Assembly (NCBI GenBank): GCA_018822545.1
Contig: JAHJKA010000031.1
Coordinates: 124,001-188,000, forward strand
Direction: 5' to 3'
DNA: 64,000 nucleotides
Source: Pseudomonadota bacterium
Lineage (GTDB): Bacteria > Desulfobacterota > Desulfobulbia > Desulfobulbales > SURF-16
Both the position numbers and the translations under genes were made by a program. The notes below the pieces were generated by a model. It saw only the letters and a program-made list of their open reading frames with translations, did not search any database and was not told the origin of the DNA. Shown here in pieces: positions 8,614-15,981 of the stretch (the stretch's first letter is position 1; every line of letters begins with the position of its first letter).

Positions 8614-8683
8614 AAACACAAAAGCACAAAGACACAGAGGTCTTACATGAAGACAACCTCTGTGTCTTTGTGCTTTTGTGTTT
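8614..8683. repeat. Palindromic repeat element, copy 1 (CACAGAGG family)
   Basis: Perfect 27-bp inverted repeat: arms 8614-8640 and 8657-8683 around a 16-nt loop. The outer end reads AAACACAAAAGCAC and the inner end ACACAGAGG. Closely similar elements occur at 30473-30537, 38890-38958 and 39881-39953, so this is a dispersed family and not a private terminator. It lies between trxA and trxB. No open gene is affected by this copy. Confidence 0.9.
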
Positions 8684-8755
8684 AACCACCACCCTTTCCC
8701 GGCCTTCGCTGATGAATCTTTGGGGCCCCTCCGTTACCATCAACTTTTGTGAAAT

Positions 8756-9694
8756 ATGATGAGGAATACTGATCACCAACTTATTATTGTCGGCGGTGGG
8801 CCCGCCGGCCTCACGGCCGGGCTCTATGCAGCCAGAGGCATGGTGGATGCCGTCCTTCTTGAAAAGGGCGCCACCGGCGGCCAGATCATGCAAACCGACT
8901 GGATCGACAATTATCCCGGCTTTCCGCAAGGGATCTCCGGCTTTGACCTGTCTGAAAAATTTTCAGCCCAGGCCAAACGTTTTGATCTGAAGATCAAACA
9001 GGCAACAGTGACCAAGATGGACCTTGTCGGCCCCGTGAAAACCATCTACCTTGAGGATGGCACCACCCTCACCAGCCGGGCTGTCATTTTATGCCCGGGC
9101 GCCCGACCAAACCTGGTTAACATCCCAGGGGAAGATGTTTACCATGGCCGGGGTGTTTCTTACTGTGCCACCTGCGACGCTCCCTTTTATCGTGGTAAAA
9201 CCGTGGCCGTTATCGGTGGCGGCAATACTGCTGTTCAAGAGGCTGAATATCTCACCAAATTTGCCGACAAGGTCTACGTTATTCACCGCCGTGATACTCT
9301 GCGGGCCACAAAAATCGTTCAGGAAAAGGCCTTTGCCAACAAAAAAATTGAGTTTCTCTGGGACACCGTCCCCACTGAGGTTATTGGTGATATTCTCCGC
9401 GGGGTTATCGGCCTGGCCCTTAAAAATGTCAAAACCAAAGCAACCTCCACCATTGACCTGCACGGGGTCTTCGTCTTGATCGGTATCCGTCCCAATATGG
9501 AGACGCTGCCCTTGGATCAGCTTGATAACGACCAGGGCTTTATCCACACCAACACCGAGATGGAGACCTCGCAGCCCGGTGTTTTTGCCGCCGGCGATAT
9601 CATCTATAAAAACTTTCGCCAGGTTGCCAATGCCGTGGGTGAAGGCTGTGTCGCCTGTCTCTCGGCTGAGCATTACCTTGAAAATAACGTATAA
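8756..9694 (+). CDS. trxB: Thioredoxin reductase
   Basis: 312-residue low-molecular-weight flavoprotein thioredoxin reductase. The FAD-binding GGGPAGL motif is at residues 13-19, the redox pair CATC at Cys137/Cys140, the second nucleotide-binding motif GGGNTAVQEA follows, and the C-terminal FAD motif is GVFAAGDI. It would pass NADPH electrons to thioredoxin, whose gene lies just upstream. Two ATGs in tandem (8756 and 8759) can serve as start; neither has a strong Shine-Dalgarno. After the CATC motif the usual NADPH-binding basic residues are represented by HRRDTLRATK. Confidence 0.95.
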   Translation: MMRNTDHQLIIVGGGPAGLTAGLYAARGMVDAVLLEKGATGGQIMQTDWIDNYPGFPQGISGFDLSEKFSAQAKRFDLKIKQATVTKMDLVGPVKTIYLEDGTTLTSRAVILCPGARPNLVNIPGEDVYHGRGVSYCATCDAPFYRGKTVAVIGGGNTAVQEAEYLTKFADKVYVIHRRDTLRATKIVQEKAFANKKIEFLWDTVPTEVIGDILRGVIGLALKNVKTKATSTIDLHGVFVLIGIRPNMETLPLDQLDNDQGFIHTNTEMETSQPGVFAAGDIIYKNFRQVANAVGEGCVACLSAEHYLENNV

Positions 9695-9757
9695 TCTTCT
9701 TCAGTTACCCTTTAGCCTGTACAATATGCGGCCACAACAACTTCTTTAGGTGAATAC

Positions 9758-9787
9758 CCGGCACCACGACAGGTGCCGGTTTTTTTT
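9758..9787 (+). terminator. Rho-independent terminator after trxB
   Basis: CCGGCACC (9758-9765) pairs with GGTGCCGG (9772-9779) around a 6-nt loop and is followed by eight T (9780-9787). It lies 64 nt after the trxB stop and closes the trx unit. Confidence 0.9.
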
Positions 9788-9958
9788 ATGGCAGAAATGA
9801 ATTTTCCACGGTAAATATCCTTTTTTATGTGGTAATTGATCACTTCTTATTTTTTTCTAGAACTCTTTTTTGCATAGCGATATCTTACATATAACTTTTT
9901 CTTTCCACCCAGAGGTATCGTTTATCCCTTTGCCACCCCACCGTTTTAAGAGGATCAC

Positions 9959-10696
9959 ATGAAGTACATCTCTCTGTTTATCTCCTCCCTTCTCCTGATC
10001 TCCCTCGTCGGCTGCGCAGGAAAGTCCCTCGATCAGGCCGCAAGCCCTGAACCCATCGCTGAAGATGCCATGAAGGCGTTCAACAAAGGCAACTACATCA
10101 CCGCCCTTAAACATTTCGAAACACTTACAGATCGCTTTCCCTTCAGCCAGTACAGTCTGATGGCCGAGCTGAAATCAGCGGACTGCCATTTTTATCTCGA
10201 CCATTACGCGGAAGCTATCTCCGCTTACCAGGCCTTTGAAGAAAACCACCCCACAAATGAGGCCGTCCCCTACACCATGTTCCAAGTCGGAATGTGTCAC
10301 TACAACCGCCTGGACAGTATTGATCGCGATCCAGCCAGTGCCGTTGACGCCATTGCTGTTTTAAACAAACTTATCCGCAGTTTTCCGCAGTCATCCTATG
10401 TCGATGAGGCCCGCAGTCGCATTACTGCCGCTCGTAATTTTCTGGCCAATCATGAGATGTATGTCGCACGTTTTTATATCAAGACAAATAAGCTGAAACA
10501 GGCCGAAGTACGCCTGGAGTATCTTATCGACAATTATCCTGACTCCAGTGTGACCACGGAGGCCGAAAAGACCCTGGCCCTTTTGAAAAGTGGCAAGAAA
10601 CCACGCGGATCGTGGAAAGATTGGATTCCTGAACTGGGCATGCCTGACTGGGAGACATTCACCTCCTTTAAACAGGGCGGCGGCTCAGAGAGTTAA
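9959..10696 (+). CDS. bamD: Outer-membrane assembly lipoprotein BamD
   Basis: 245-residue lipoprotein with signal MKYISLFISSLLLISLVGC (lipobox LVGC, Cys19) followed by TPR-like repeats of the BamD/YfiO type: a first repeat AMKAFNKGNYITALKHFETL, then the conserved tract RFPFSQYSLMAELKSADCHF and a later FPQSSYVDEARSR. BamD is the essential partner of BamA in the complex that inserts beta-barrel proteins in the outer membrane. The length agrees with the family. The start is preceded by AAGAGGATCAC, an acceptable binding site. It faces a ferredoxin gene convergently. Confidence 0.9.
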   Translation: MKYISLFISSLLLISLVGCAGKSLDQAASPEPIAEDAMKAFNKGNYITALKHFETLTDRFPFSQYSLMAELKSADCHFYLDHYAEAISAYQAFEENHPTNEAVPYTMFQVGMCHYNRLDSIDRDPASAVDAIAVLNKLIRSFPQSSYVDEARSRITAARNFLANHEMYVARFYIKTNKLKQAEVRLEYLIDNYPDSSVTTEAEKTLALLKSGKKPRGSWKDWIPELGMPDWETFTSFKQGGGSES

Positions 10697-10706
10697 TCCT
10701 TGCACC

Positions 10707-10740
10707 GCAAGCCAGTGAGATTAAACTCTTCCTGGCTTGC
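10707..10740. repeat. Hairpin between convergent bamD and ferredoxin genes
   Basis: GCAAGCCAG (10707-10715) is the exact reverse complement of CTGGCTTGC (10732-10740), with a 16-nt loop. No T-run follows on either strand, so it is not a textbook terminator, although its position between two convergent stops suggests transcript end protection. Confidence 0.5.
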
Positions 10741-10765
10741 TAACGCGAAAGAGGAGGCAACAGCC

Positions 10766-10966
10766 TCACATCTCCTCAACATATATACATTTGGTAGGAC
10801 AGATGACAATGGTGCTCTCAAGGGCCGGGGTCAACTCTACCACTTCACCGATGGCTGCGACCTTTCCCGTCATCTCATCGTACGAAAAAATCTCTGGCAT
10901 CTCAACCACACAGGCCTCACACCATTTGCATCTATAAGAATCAACAAACACCCGTACTTTTTGCAT
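10766..10966 (-). CDS. Single-cluster [4Fe-4S] ferredoxin
   Basis: 66-residue acidic ferredoxin. The ligands are C13-x2-C16-x2-C19 in YRCKWCEACV and a late CP in VICPTKC, the arrangement of monocluster ferredoxins of the Desulfovibrio/Thermotoga type; the last Cys (CPTKC) is extra. It is an electron carrier whose partner is unknown. It is the last gene of a minus-strand run with a cyclic-nucleotide-binding protein 15 nt upstream, then queH and a NifA-like regulator. QueH is an iron-sulfur reductase, so this ferredoxin may be its electron donor; that is inference. Confidence 0.85.
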   Translation of the reverse strand: MQKVRVFVDSYRCKWCEACVVEMPEIFSYDEMTGKVAAIGEVVELTPALESTIVICPTKCIYVEEM

Positions 10967-10981
10967 GGCCCCACCCCGTCC

Positions 10982-11395
10982 TTAGGAATTGTTCACTCTC
11001 TTTTCTAGTTCCTTAATCCGGACAAGATATTCCATATTTTTGGCCTCCATCTCCTGGAGACGTCTGGCCAGTTGGGTGACGATATCCTTCATAACCGGGA
11101 GTTCTTCGTTAATCAGGGCCAACTGAAAGGTGCGTTCATTGACCTGGATGATCCACGTTTTTTCGGCGGCCCGGACACTGGCATTGCGGGGCTGACCGGT
11201 GAGCAGGGACATCTCACCCAGAATGTCGCCGGTGCCAAGAATGGCAACAACTTCCGGTTCCCCATCGCCGCCTTCCCTGAGCACCTCCACCTTGCCCTCC
11301 ATGATATAGGCGAGATGACCGCCGTCACTGCCCTGGGCAATGATTATTTCACCGGGTTCATAGAGCTTGGTTTCAAATGTCTTTGCTGCGGTCAT
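10982..11395 (-). CDS. Cyclic-nucleotide-binding (CAP_ED) domain protein
   Basis: 137 residues made almost only of a cNMP-binding beta-roll (about residues 10-115: LYEPGEIIIAQGS, the GDILGEMSLLTGQPRNASV phosphate-binding cassette), followed by a coiled-coil-like tail (ARRLQEMEAKNMEYLVRI). There is no DNA-binding helix-turn-helix and no enzyme domain, so it is a stand-alone sensor or an oligomerising adaptor. The cassette has G-E-x-S-L-L and PRNASV rather than the usual PRxAT; the invariant Arg is present. It sits between queH and a ferredoxin gene in one probable operon. Confidence 0.85.
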   Translation of the reverse strand: MTAAKTFETKLYEPGEIIIAQGSDGGHLAYIMEGKVEVLREGGDGEPEVVAILGTGDILGEMSLLTGQPRNASVRAAEKTWIIQVNERTFQLALINEELPVMKDIVTQLARRLQEMEAKNMEYLVRIKELEKRVNNS

Positions 11396-11450
11396 AAGAG
11401 TCTCCTTTCAAAAAGAACCATCCCAACTGGTGAAACAGCTTGGGACAAGC

Positions 11451-11999
11451 TTAAGCAGTTTTTCTCCCCATCTTTTTATCATACCGTTCCTGCTCGCTAT
11501 AAATACAGCCACAATAGGGTTGACGGTAGAGTTCCATGGCAAGAGAGCGATCGATTCCCTCCTGCCACCCCTGCCGAAAATCCTCATAGTAAAAGGCAAG
11601 TCCATGCTGTGCGGCCAGCTCTTCACCCTGGCTGCGAATCTCGCCATGCTGCTGATAGCGGCTATAGAGAAGCGTTGAGGAAAAAGCGTCAAAACCTTGT
11701 TCCGCTGCCAGCCTTGCCACCTCAGAAAGGCGCATACCATAACAGATCCGGCAGCGCTCCTGCTCCTTAAAGACCACCTGGCGCAAATACTCTTTGAGGC
11801 CATATGTGCTGTCATAAGTCACCGTAAAATCTTCCTTTTCTGCCAACACACGCATGGCTGCCAGTCGTTTTTTAAACTCCTGGAAGGGATGGATATTAGG
11901 ATTATAAAAATAGCCGGACACTTGGTGGCCCTGCTCCCGAAGACGGGCAAGGGGATAGATGGAGCAAGGGCCGCAGCAGGTATGGAGAAGAATTTTCAT
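11451..11999 (-). CDS. queH: Epoxyqueuosine reductase QueH (DUF208)
   Basis: 182-residue protein of the DUF208/QueH family, which performs the last step of queuosine synthesis in tRNA without cobalamin by reducing epoxyqueuosine. The N-terminus MKILLHTCCGPC carries the vicinal Cys pair (Cys8, Cys9) and Cys12; a further CRICYGMRL motif lies in the middle and PYCGC near the C-terminus. These cysteines bind the iron-sulfur cluster and metal site. Length is typical. The gene begins 3 nt after the stop of the NifA-like regulator and is followed 55 nt later by the cNMP-binding gene. Confidence 0.92.
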   Translation of the reverse strand: MKILLHTCCGPCSIYPLARLREQGHQVSGYFYNPNIHPFQEFKKRLAAMRVLAEKEDFTVTYDSTYGLKEYLRQVVFKEQERCRICYGMRLSEVARLAAEQGFDAFSSTLLYSRYQQHGEIRSQGEELAAQHGLAFYYEDFRQGWQEGIDRSLAMELYRQPYCGCIYSEQERYDKKMGRKTA

Positions 12000-12002
12000 C
12001 TT

Positions 12003-13556
12003 CTACTCCCGACCTGTCCGGTAATCTTTGGGTTCGATGCCGTACTTATGAATTTTATAATTGATGATACGCAACGAGGAATCAAGATACTTGGCAGCCC
12101 TAGTCTGGTTGCCGTTCGTGTGCTTCAAGGCCTCGATAATAAGTTCCCGCTCAAAATTGTCCACGGCTGCGGCAAAGGAGAGGGGATTTTTCTCAGAGGA
12201 GCTATCGGCTGTCTGCAAAGTGGGGGGAAGATGAAAACTCTTAATGGCATCGCCGTCACAGATCAACACGGCCCGCTCCATACAATTTTGCAATTCCCTG
12301 ACATTCCCCGGCCAATGGTACTGCATGAGAAGATCAATGGCAGGTGTTGAAATCCGGGAAATCTCCTTGTTGTTTTCCTTACAGAATTCCTCAAGAAAAT
12401 GCTCAGCCAGCAGCAGAATATCAGTACGTCTTTTGCGAAGCGAAGGAAGATAGATAGGAAAGACATTAAGGCGATAATAAAAATCTTCGCGAAAACGACC
12501 AGCCTCAACCGCCTTTTCCAAATCAACATGGGTGGCAGTCACCAGACGGACATTACACTTGATCGGAGAAATTCCGCCTAAACGTTGAAACTCACGATCC
12601 TGAATAACATTAAGAAGCTTGACCTGAACGGCCTGGCTCAATTCACCGATTTCGTCAAGAAAGAGTGTGCCCCCTTCGGCCAGTTCAAAGCGACCTTTCT
12701 TGGTCGCAGTTGCCCCGGTGAACGCACCTTTTTCATGGCCGAAAAGCTCACTTTCGAGAAGGGTTTCCGGCAGGGCCGAGCAGTTCACCACCACAAAGGG
12801 CTTATCGGCCCGATTACTATTGTAGTGCAGGGCCTTGGCAACAAGGGTCTTACCGGTTCCGGACTCGCCGCGCAACAATACGGTGGCGTTGGAATCAGCC
12901 ACCCGATGGATCATCTCGAAAACCTCGCGCATCCTTGAGCTGTTACTGACAATATTGCCAACCTGATATTTGCCGGAAAGCTGGCGCTTGAGCGATATAT
13001 TTTCGCGCACCAGCTGCCGCTTTTCTTCATTAACCGCCTTGATCCGGATAACGGCCTGGGCAATGAGCCCGGACAGGATGGTCAGAAATTGCAGATCGTT
13101 CTCAAAATTGATGTCCCGGTCATACTCCCGATCAACACTTAAGGCGCCAATGACCTGCTGTCCATGGGTGATGGGCACACAAAAAAAAGAAATCTGCTTC
13201 TGGGAGATATCACCGCGGGTTCTGGTTCTGTTGAGAAAAAGCGGCTCATCACCGATGGAAGGAACAACAATGGGGGAACCACTGGCCACTACCCGGCCGG
13301 TGATACCTTCACCAACCTCGTATTTGCCACGCTTGCGGGCCTCGGCCGTCATGCCGTGGGCAACCTCAATTTCGAGCTGGCCGGTGGTGGGATTAATAAT
13401 ACTGACCGTACCGTTCGCCATACCACGGCTGGAGGAGAGAATTTCCATGATCTGCTCAAGGCATTCCCTGAGATCAATGGAGGATGCCAACACCTTGGTA
13501 ATCTCATAGAGGCTGGTTACATCCGCAAGTTCCTGATCTATCTTGTTTTTGGTCAT
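12003..13556 (-). CDS. NifA-like sigma-54-dependent activator (GAF-AAA+-Fis)
   Basis: 517 residues in the order GAF sensor domain (about 10-175), short linker, sigma-54 AAA+ domain (about 205-440) and Fis-type helix-turn-helix (about 470-510). The AAA+ part shows Walker A GESGTGKT, the sigma-54 contact loop GAFTGAT, Walker [13 protein letters not shown] and the arginine-finger region. The C-terminal helix is [20 protein letters not shown]. The layout is that of NifA. The cysteine pattern of oxygen-sensitive NifA between AAA+ and HTH is not seen. It is first in an operon with queH, a cNMP-binding protein and a ferredoxin, none a nitrogen-fixation gene, so the name NifA is not justified without a binding site or nif genes. 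Confidence 0.9.
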   Translation of the reverse strand: MTKNKIDQELADVTSLYEITKVLASSIDLRECLEQIMEILSSSRGMANGTVSIINPTTGQLEIEVAHGMTAEARKRGKYEVGEGITGRVVASGSPIVVPSIGDEPLFLNRTRTRGDISQKQISFFCVPITHGQQVIGALSVDREYDRDINFENDLQFLTILSGLIAQAVIRIKAVNEEKRQLVRENISLKRQLSGKYQVGNIVSNSSRMREVFEMIHRVADSNATVLLRGESGTGKTLVAKALHYNSNRADKPFVVVNCSALPETLLESELFGHEKGAFTGATATKKGRFELAEGGTLFLDEIGELSQAVQVKLLNVIQDREFQRLGGISPIKCNVRLVTATHVDLEKAVEAGRFREDFYYRLNVFPIYLPSLRKRRTDILLLAEHFLEEFCKENNKEISRISTPAIDLLMQYHWPGNVRELQNCMERAVLICDGDAIKSFHLPPTLQTADSSSEKNPLSFAAAVDNFERELIIEALKHTNGNQTRAAKYLDSSLRIINYKIHKYGIEPKDYRTGRE

Positions 13557-13755
13557 GTTCGTTTATCTGTCAAGGAGCTTTAGAGTAACCCCAATAATGT
13601 CATTGCAGAAGCTGATCACCATCGACATTATGCTATTTTCAAAGCACGATACCCAGCAGGAGCAATTTATACAGCACGCGCCCTGAAGCGCAAGATCGGC
13701 TAAATATCCATTAAAATCAGCTTTCTTTTGCTGTACGCCTTTAAGCTCTAGGCAT

Positions 13756-13795
13756 AAAAAAAAGCCGCTGAAAGCAAACTATCTCTTTCAGCGGC
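13756..13795 (-). terminator. Rho-independent terminator on the minus strand
   Basis: Stem GCCGCTGAAAG (13764-13774) with CTTTCAGCGGC (13785-13795); read on the minus strand it is followed by eight U (A-run at 13756-13763). It ends the 13923-14177 gene. The rest of the 366-nt gap 13557-13922 is AT-rich and includes the unrecognised promoter of the NifA-like gene; no sigma-54 box was recognised. Confidence 0.85.
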
Positions 13796-13922
13796 AAACA
13801 TATTACAATTTTGAAAAAAATTCGAGCCTTTCAACAATACTAATTAAAAAATAAATACCTTTTTGACTTGAAGAATTATAAGGGGTAAAAAGACCGTTCT
13901 GGCCCGAAACGGCAGCAATCCT

Positions 13923-14177
13923 CTAATCTTCAGATTCTATAGGACAGATCACCGTTACTTCATTTTTGTTTAAACTCAGAAACTCGGTGGTATGGAGAAC
14001 CTCGCCGGTGATGATACTGGACACTATGGCATAGGTGACCGGGATGAAGGTTTTTTCCGTTTCCTCCATATAATCGGTCATCCTCTCCTGGGGCAGGAGA
14101 TGGATGGTTCCCTCAACCTTGAGGCTCTCGGTAAAAATTACAGCCCTGAATTTTTCCTTTTCTACCTGAATTAACAT
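13923..14177 (-). CDS. Small conserved-looking beta-rich protein of unknown function
   Basis: 84 residues, no signal peptide, no cysteine except one near the end. The pattern FRAVIFTESLKVEGTIHLLP, then a segment with RMTDYMEE and KTFIPVTYAIV, suggests several beta strands; it recalls small DUF6812-type proteins, but this is from memory of pattern only. A strong Shine-Dalgarno (GGAGGAGAGG) precedes the ATG, and a terminator follows, so it is likely a real single-gene unit. No function is proposed. Confidence 0.72.
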   Translation of the reverse strand: MLIQVEKEKFRAVIFTESLKVEGTIHLLPQERMTDYMEETEKTFIPVTYAIVSSIITGEVLHTTEFLSLNKNEVTVICPIESED

Positions 14178-14313
14178 ATCCTCTCCTCCTGACAGGCAGC
14201 TCTATAAACGACTGCACTGCATGCCGTCGACCAGTACATAAACCACCCGCAAATCCCTCTTCAAAATCAGCTTATTGCCAGCGCCTGAAAAAGTCAATGT
14301 TGGATAAGCTGCC

Positions 14314-15339
14314 TCAAATAGCATCGCCACATCTCTGGCATATTTCGCCATGCACCCTGTCCACCGTTATTTTTTCCATACATTGCCAGTCACGGCAAGG
14401 TTTCCAGCGGTAACAGGGGGCACAATCCATCTCCTCACGGATAACGGTATGGATAGCACCGTATGGCCCAGTCCGCACTGGATTTGCCGGCCCAAAGATG
14501 GCAAAAACCGGCACATTCTTGGCAGCTGCAATATGCATGGGTCCCGTGTCGTTGGTGACAAAAAAGGCGGCCTTTTCAATCACCGCCACCAGTTCTTTAA
14601 GATTGGTCCGGCCGGCAATGGACAGGGCCTTGTTGCCCGATGCCTCCACGACCTGGCGGGCCACGCCCTCTTCAGCCCGGCTGGCAATAATCACCACCGG
14701 GATATTCAGCCGTGCGGCCAGCTCACCAAAACGCTGGGCCGGCCAGCGATTGGCCTCCTTGCCTGCAGAGGGTGCAAACACAGCATAGCGCGGCGGCAGT
14801 TCCCTACAGATTGGCGGATAGCTGTCATAGGGGGCAAAGGGATAAACCACTTCGCTGGTATCACACCCGAGAAGAGCGGCAAGCTTCAGGTACCGGTCAA
14901 TGGCGTGAATGGCCTCGCCGCCGGCAATCATCTTATTGTAAAAAAAAGGGCTGCCCTCGTTTGAATCGGAAAAGCCCAGGCGCCGATCAGCGCCCCCGGC
15001 CCAGGTCAGCAGACCACTGCGCAGCAGACCGGACAAATCCACCGACACATCGAATTTCTGGCGGCGCAGTCCCTGCCACAGCTCTTTGAGCTCAACCAAG
15101 GTCCGCCCCAGATGGAACACCTGCTTCCAGCGCTGCTTATCAAAGAGCCAAAGGCGATCAATCAGAGGATGACCTTCGAGAAAGGTGTGCAGCCCCTTGG
15201 CCACCAGCCAGTGCACCTCGCAGTCGGGGTATGTTTTTTTGATGGCGGCCAGAAAGGGCAGGCTGTGGACAATATCACCCAGGGCGCTTGGCTTGATAAG
15301 GAAAAGTTTCTTTATTTTGGGGGGAGGGCCAGGGGGCAT
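14314..15339 (-). CDS. Glycosyltransferase family 9 (LPS heptosyltransferase-like)
   Basis: 341-residue GT-B glycosyltransferase of family 9, which adds ADP-heptose residues to the lipopolysaccharide inner core on the cytoplasmic side of the inner membrane. The N-terminal signature is LIKPSALGDIVHSLPFLAAI, the second Rossmann half contains the donor-binding tract TNDTGPMHIAAA and FGPANPVRTGPYG. The Cys-rich end CAPCYRWKPCRDWQC is common in heptosyltransferase-like members of this family. No other LPS gene is adjacent. The start ATG is preceded by a weak binding site; a 129-nt gap with an A/T-run follows upstream. Confidence 0.9.
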   Translation of the reverse strand: MPPGPPPKIKKLFLIKPSALGDIVHSLPFLAAIKKTYPDCEVHWLVAKGLHTFLEGHPLIDRLWLFDKQRWKQVFHLGRTLVELKELWQGLRRQKFDVSVDLSGLLRSGLLTWAGGADRRLGFSDSNEGSPFFYNKMIAGGEAIHAIDRYLKLAALLGCDTSEVVYPFAPYDSYPPICRELPPRYAVFAPSAGKEANRWPAQRFGELAARLNIPVVIIASRAEEGVARQVVEASGNKALSIAGRTNLKELVAVIEKAAFFVTNDTGPMHIAAAKNVPVFAIFGPANPVRTGPYGAIHTVIREEMDCAPCYRWKPCRDWQCMEKITVDRVHGEICQRCGDAI

Positions 15340-15468
15340 TACCTATATCCTTAATCCGATTAGCTAATCAGAAAATGTTTTTTTTTTGTAGAGCACACTT
15401 GCTCCGGCAAGGCATTTCACGGCGACAAGGCAACCTTTTATCAGCCCTGAGAAACTGCTCAAAAAACC

Positions 15469-15981
15469 TCAGGGCTGCTTCCGCAGCCAGTTCGCCAGGA
15501 CAGCTGCCCAGCGGCGATACCCTTCAGCACTTAAATGCACCCTGTCTTCCAGGAAACAGGATCGTGTCTCGCCATCCTTGAAGGAGTGACAGATATCCAG
15601 ATACACGCCCCAATCCTGGTTGGCAAGTTCTTTCAGAAGGTCATTGAGACGCTCCACCGCACCGGGAGCAAGCCAGGGCAACTCAAGGGGCAACAGGCTG
15701 CACACGGCAATGGTGGCCTGGGGATAGCCGTCATGCAGATCGGCAAGCAACCCCTCGTACTCGCGTAAGAAACCGAAGTCGGCCATCACCAGATTATTGG
15801 TGCCGATCATCGCCACCACCAGATCAGTCTGGGGGTGGCGACGCAAAATCTCCGGCACCTGGCCCCGGCAACCGGCCACGGTCTCACCGGGCACCCCGAG
15901 ATTAACACAGCTATATCCAGGAAAAGAGCGCTGCCAGTCATAATAGGCAATCAGGGAGTCACCGACAAAAAGAATCTTCAC
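15469..15981 (-). CDS. SGNH/GDSL-family hydrolase
   Basis: 170-residue SGNH hydrolase with block I GDSLIAYYDW (catalytic Ser), block II Gly in NLGVPGET, block III GTNN and block V DRVHLSAEGYRRW (catalytic Asp-x-x-His). Such enzymes cleave esters of lipids or acetylated sugars. No signal peptide is seen, so it is probably cytoplasmic. The start overlaps the glgX stop by 4 nt, hence translational coupling with glycogen debranching; a role in removing an acyl group from a sugar is a guess. Confidence 0.87.
   Translation of the reverse strand: MKILFVGDSLIAYYDWQRSFPGYSCVNLGVPGETVAGCRGQVPEILRRHPQTDLVVAMIGTNNLVMADFGFLREYEGLLADLHDGYPQATIAVCSLLPLELPWLAPGAVERLNDLLKELANQDWGVYLDICHSFKDGETRSCFLEDRVHLSAEGYRRWAAVLANWLRKQP

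Noticed and set aside
12003-13556. Naming the sigma-54 activator nifA.
   Set aside because: The domain order is right, but no nif gene, no NifA-type cysteine set and no upstream activator sequence support a nitrogen-fixation role.
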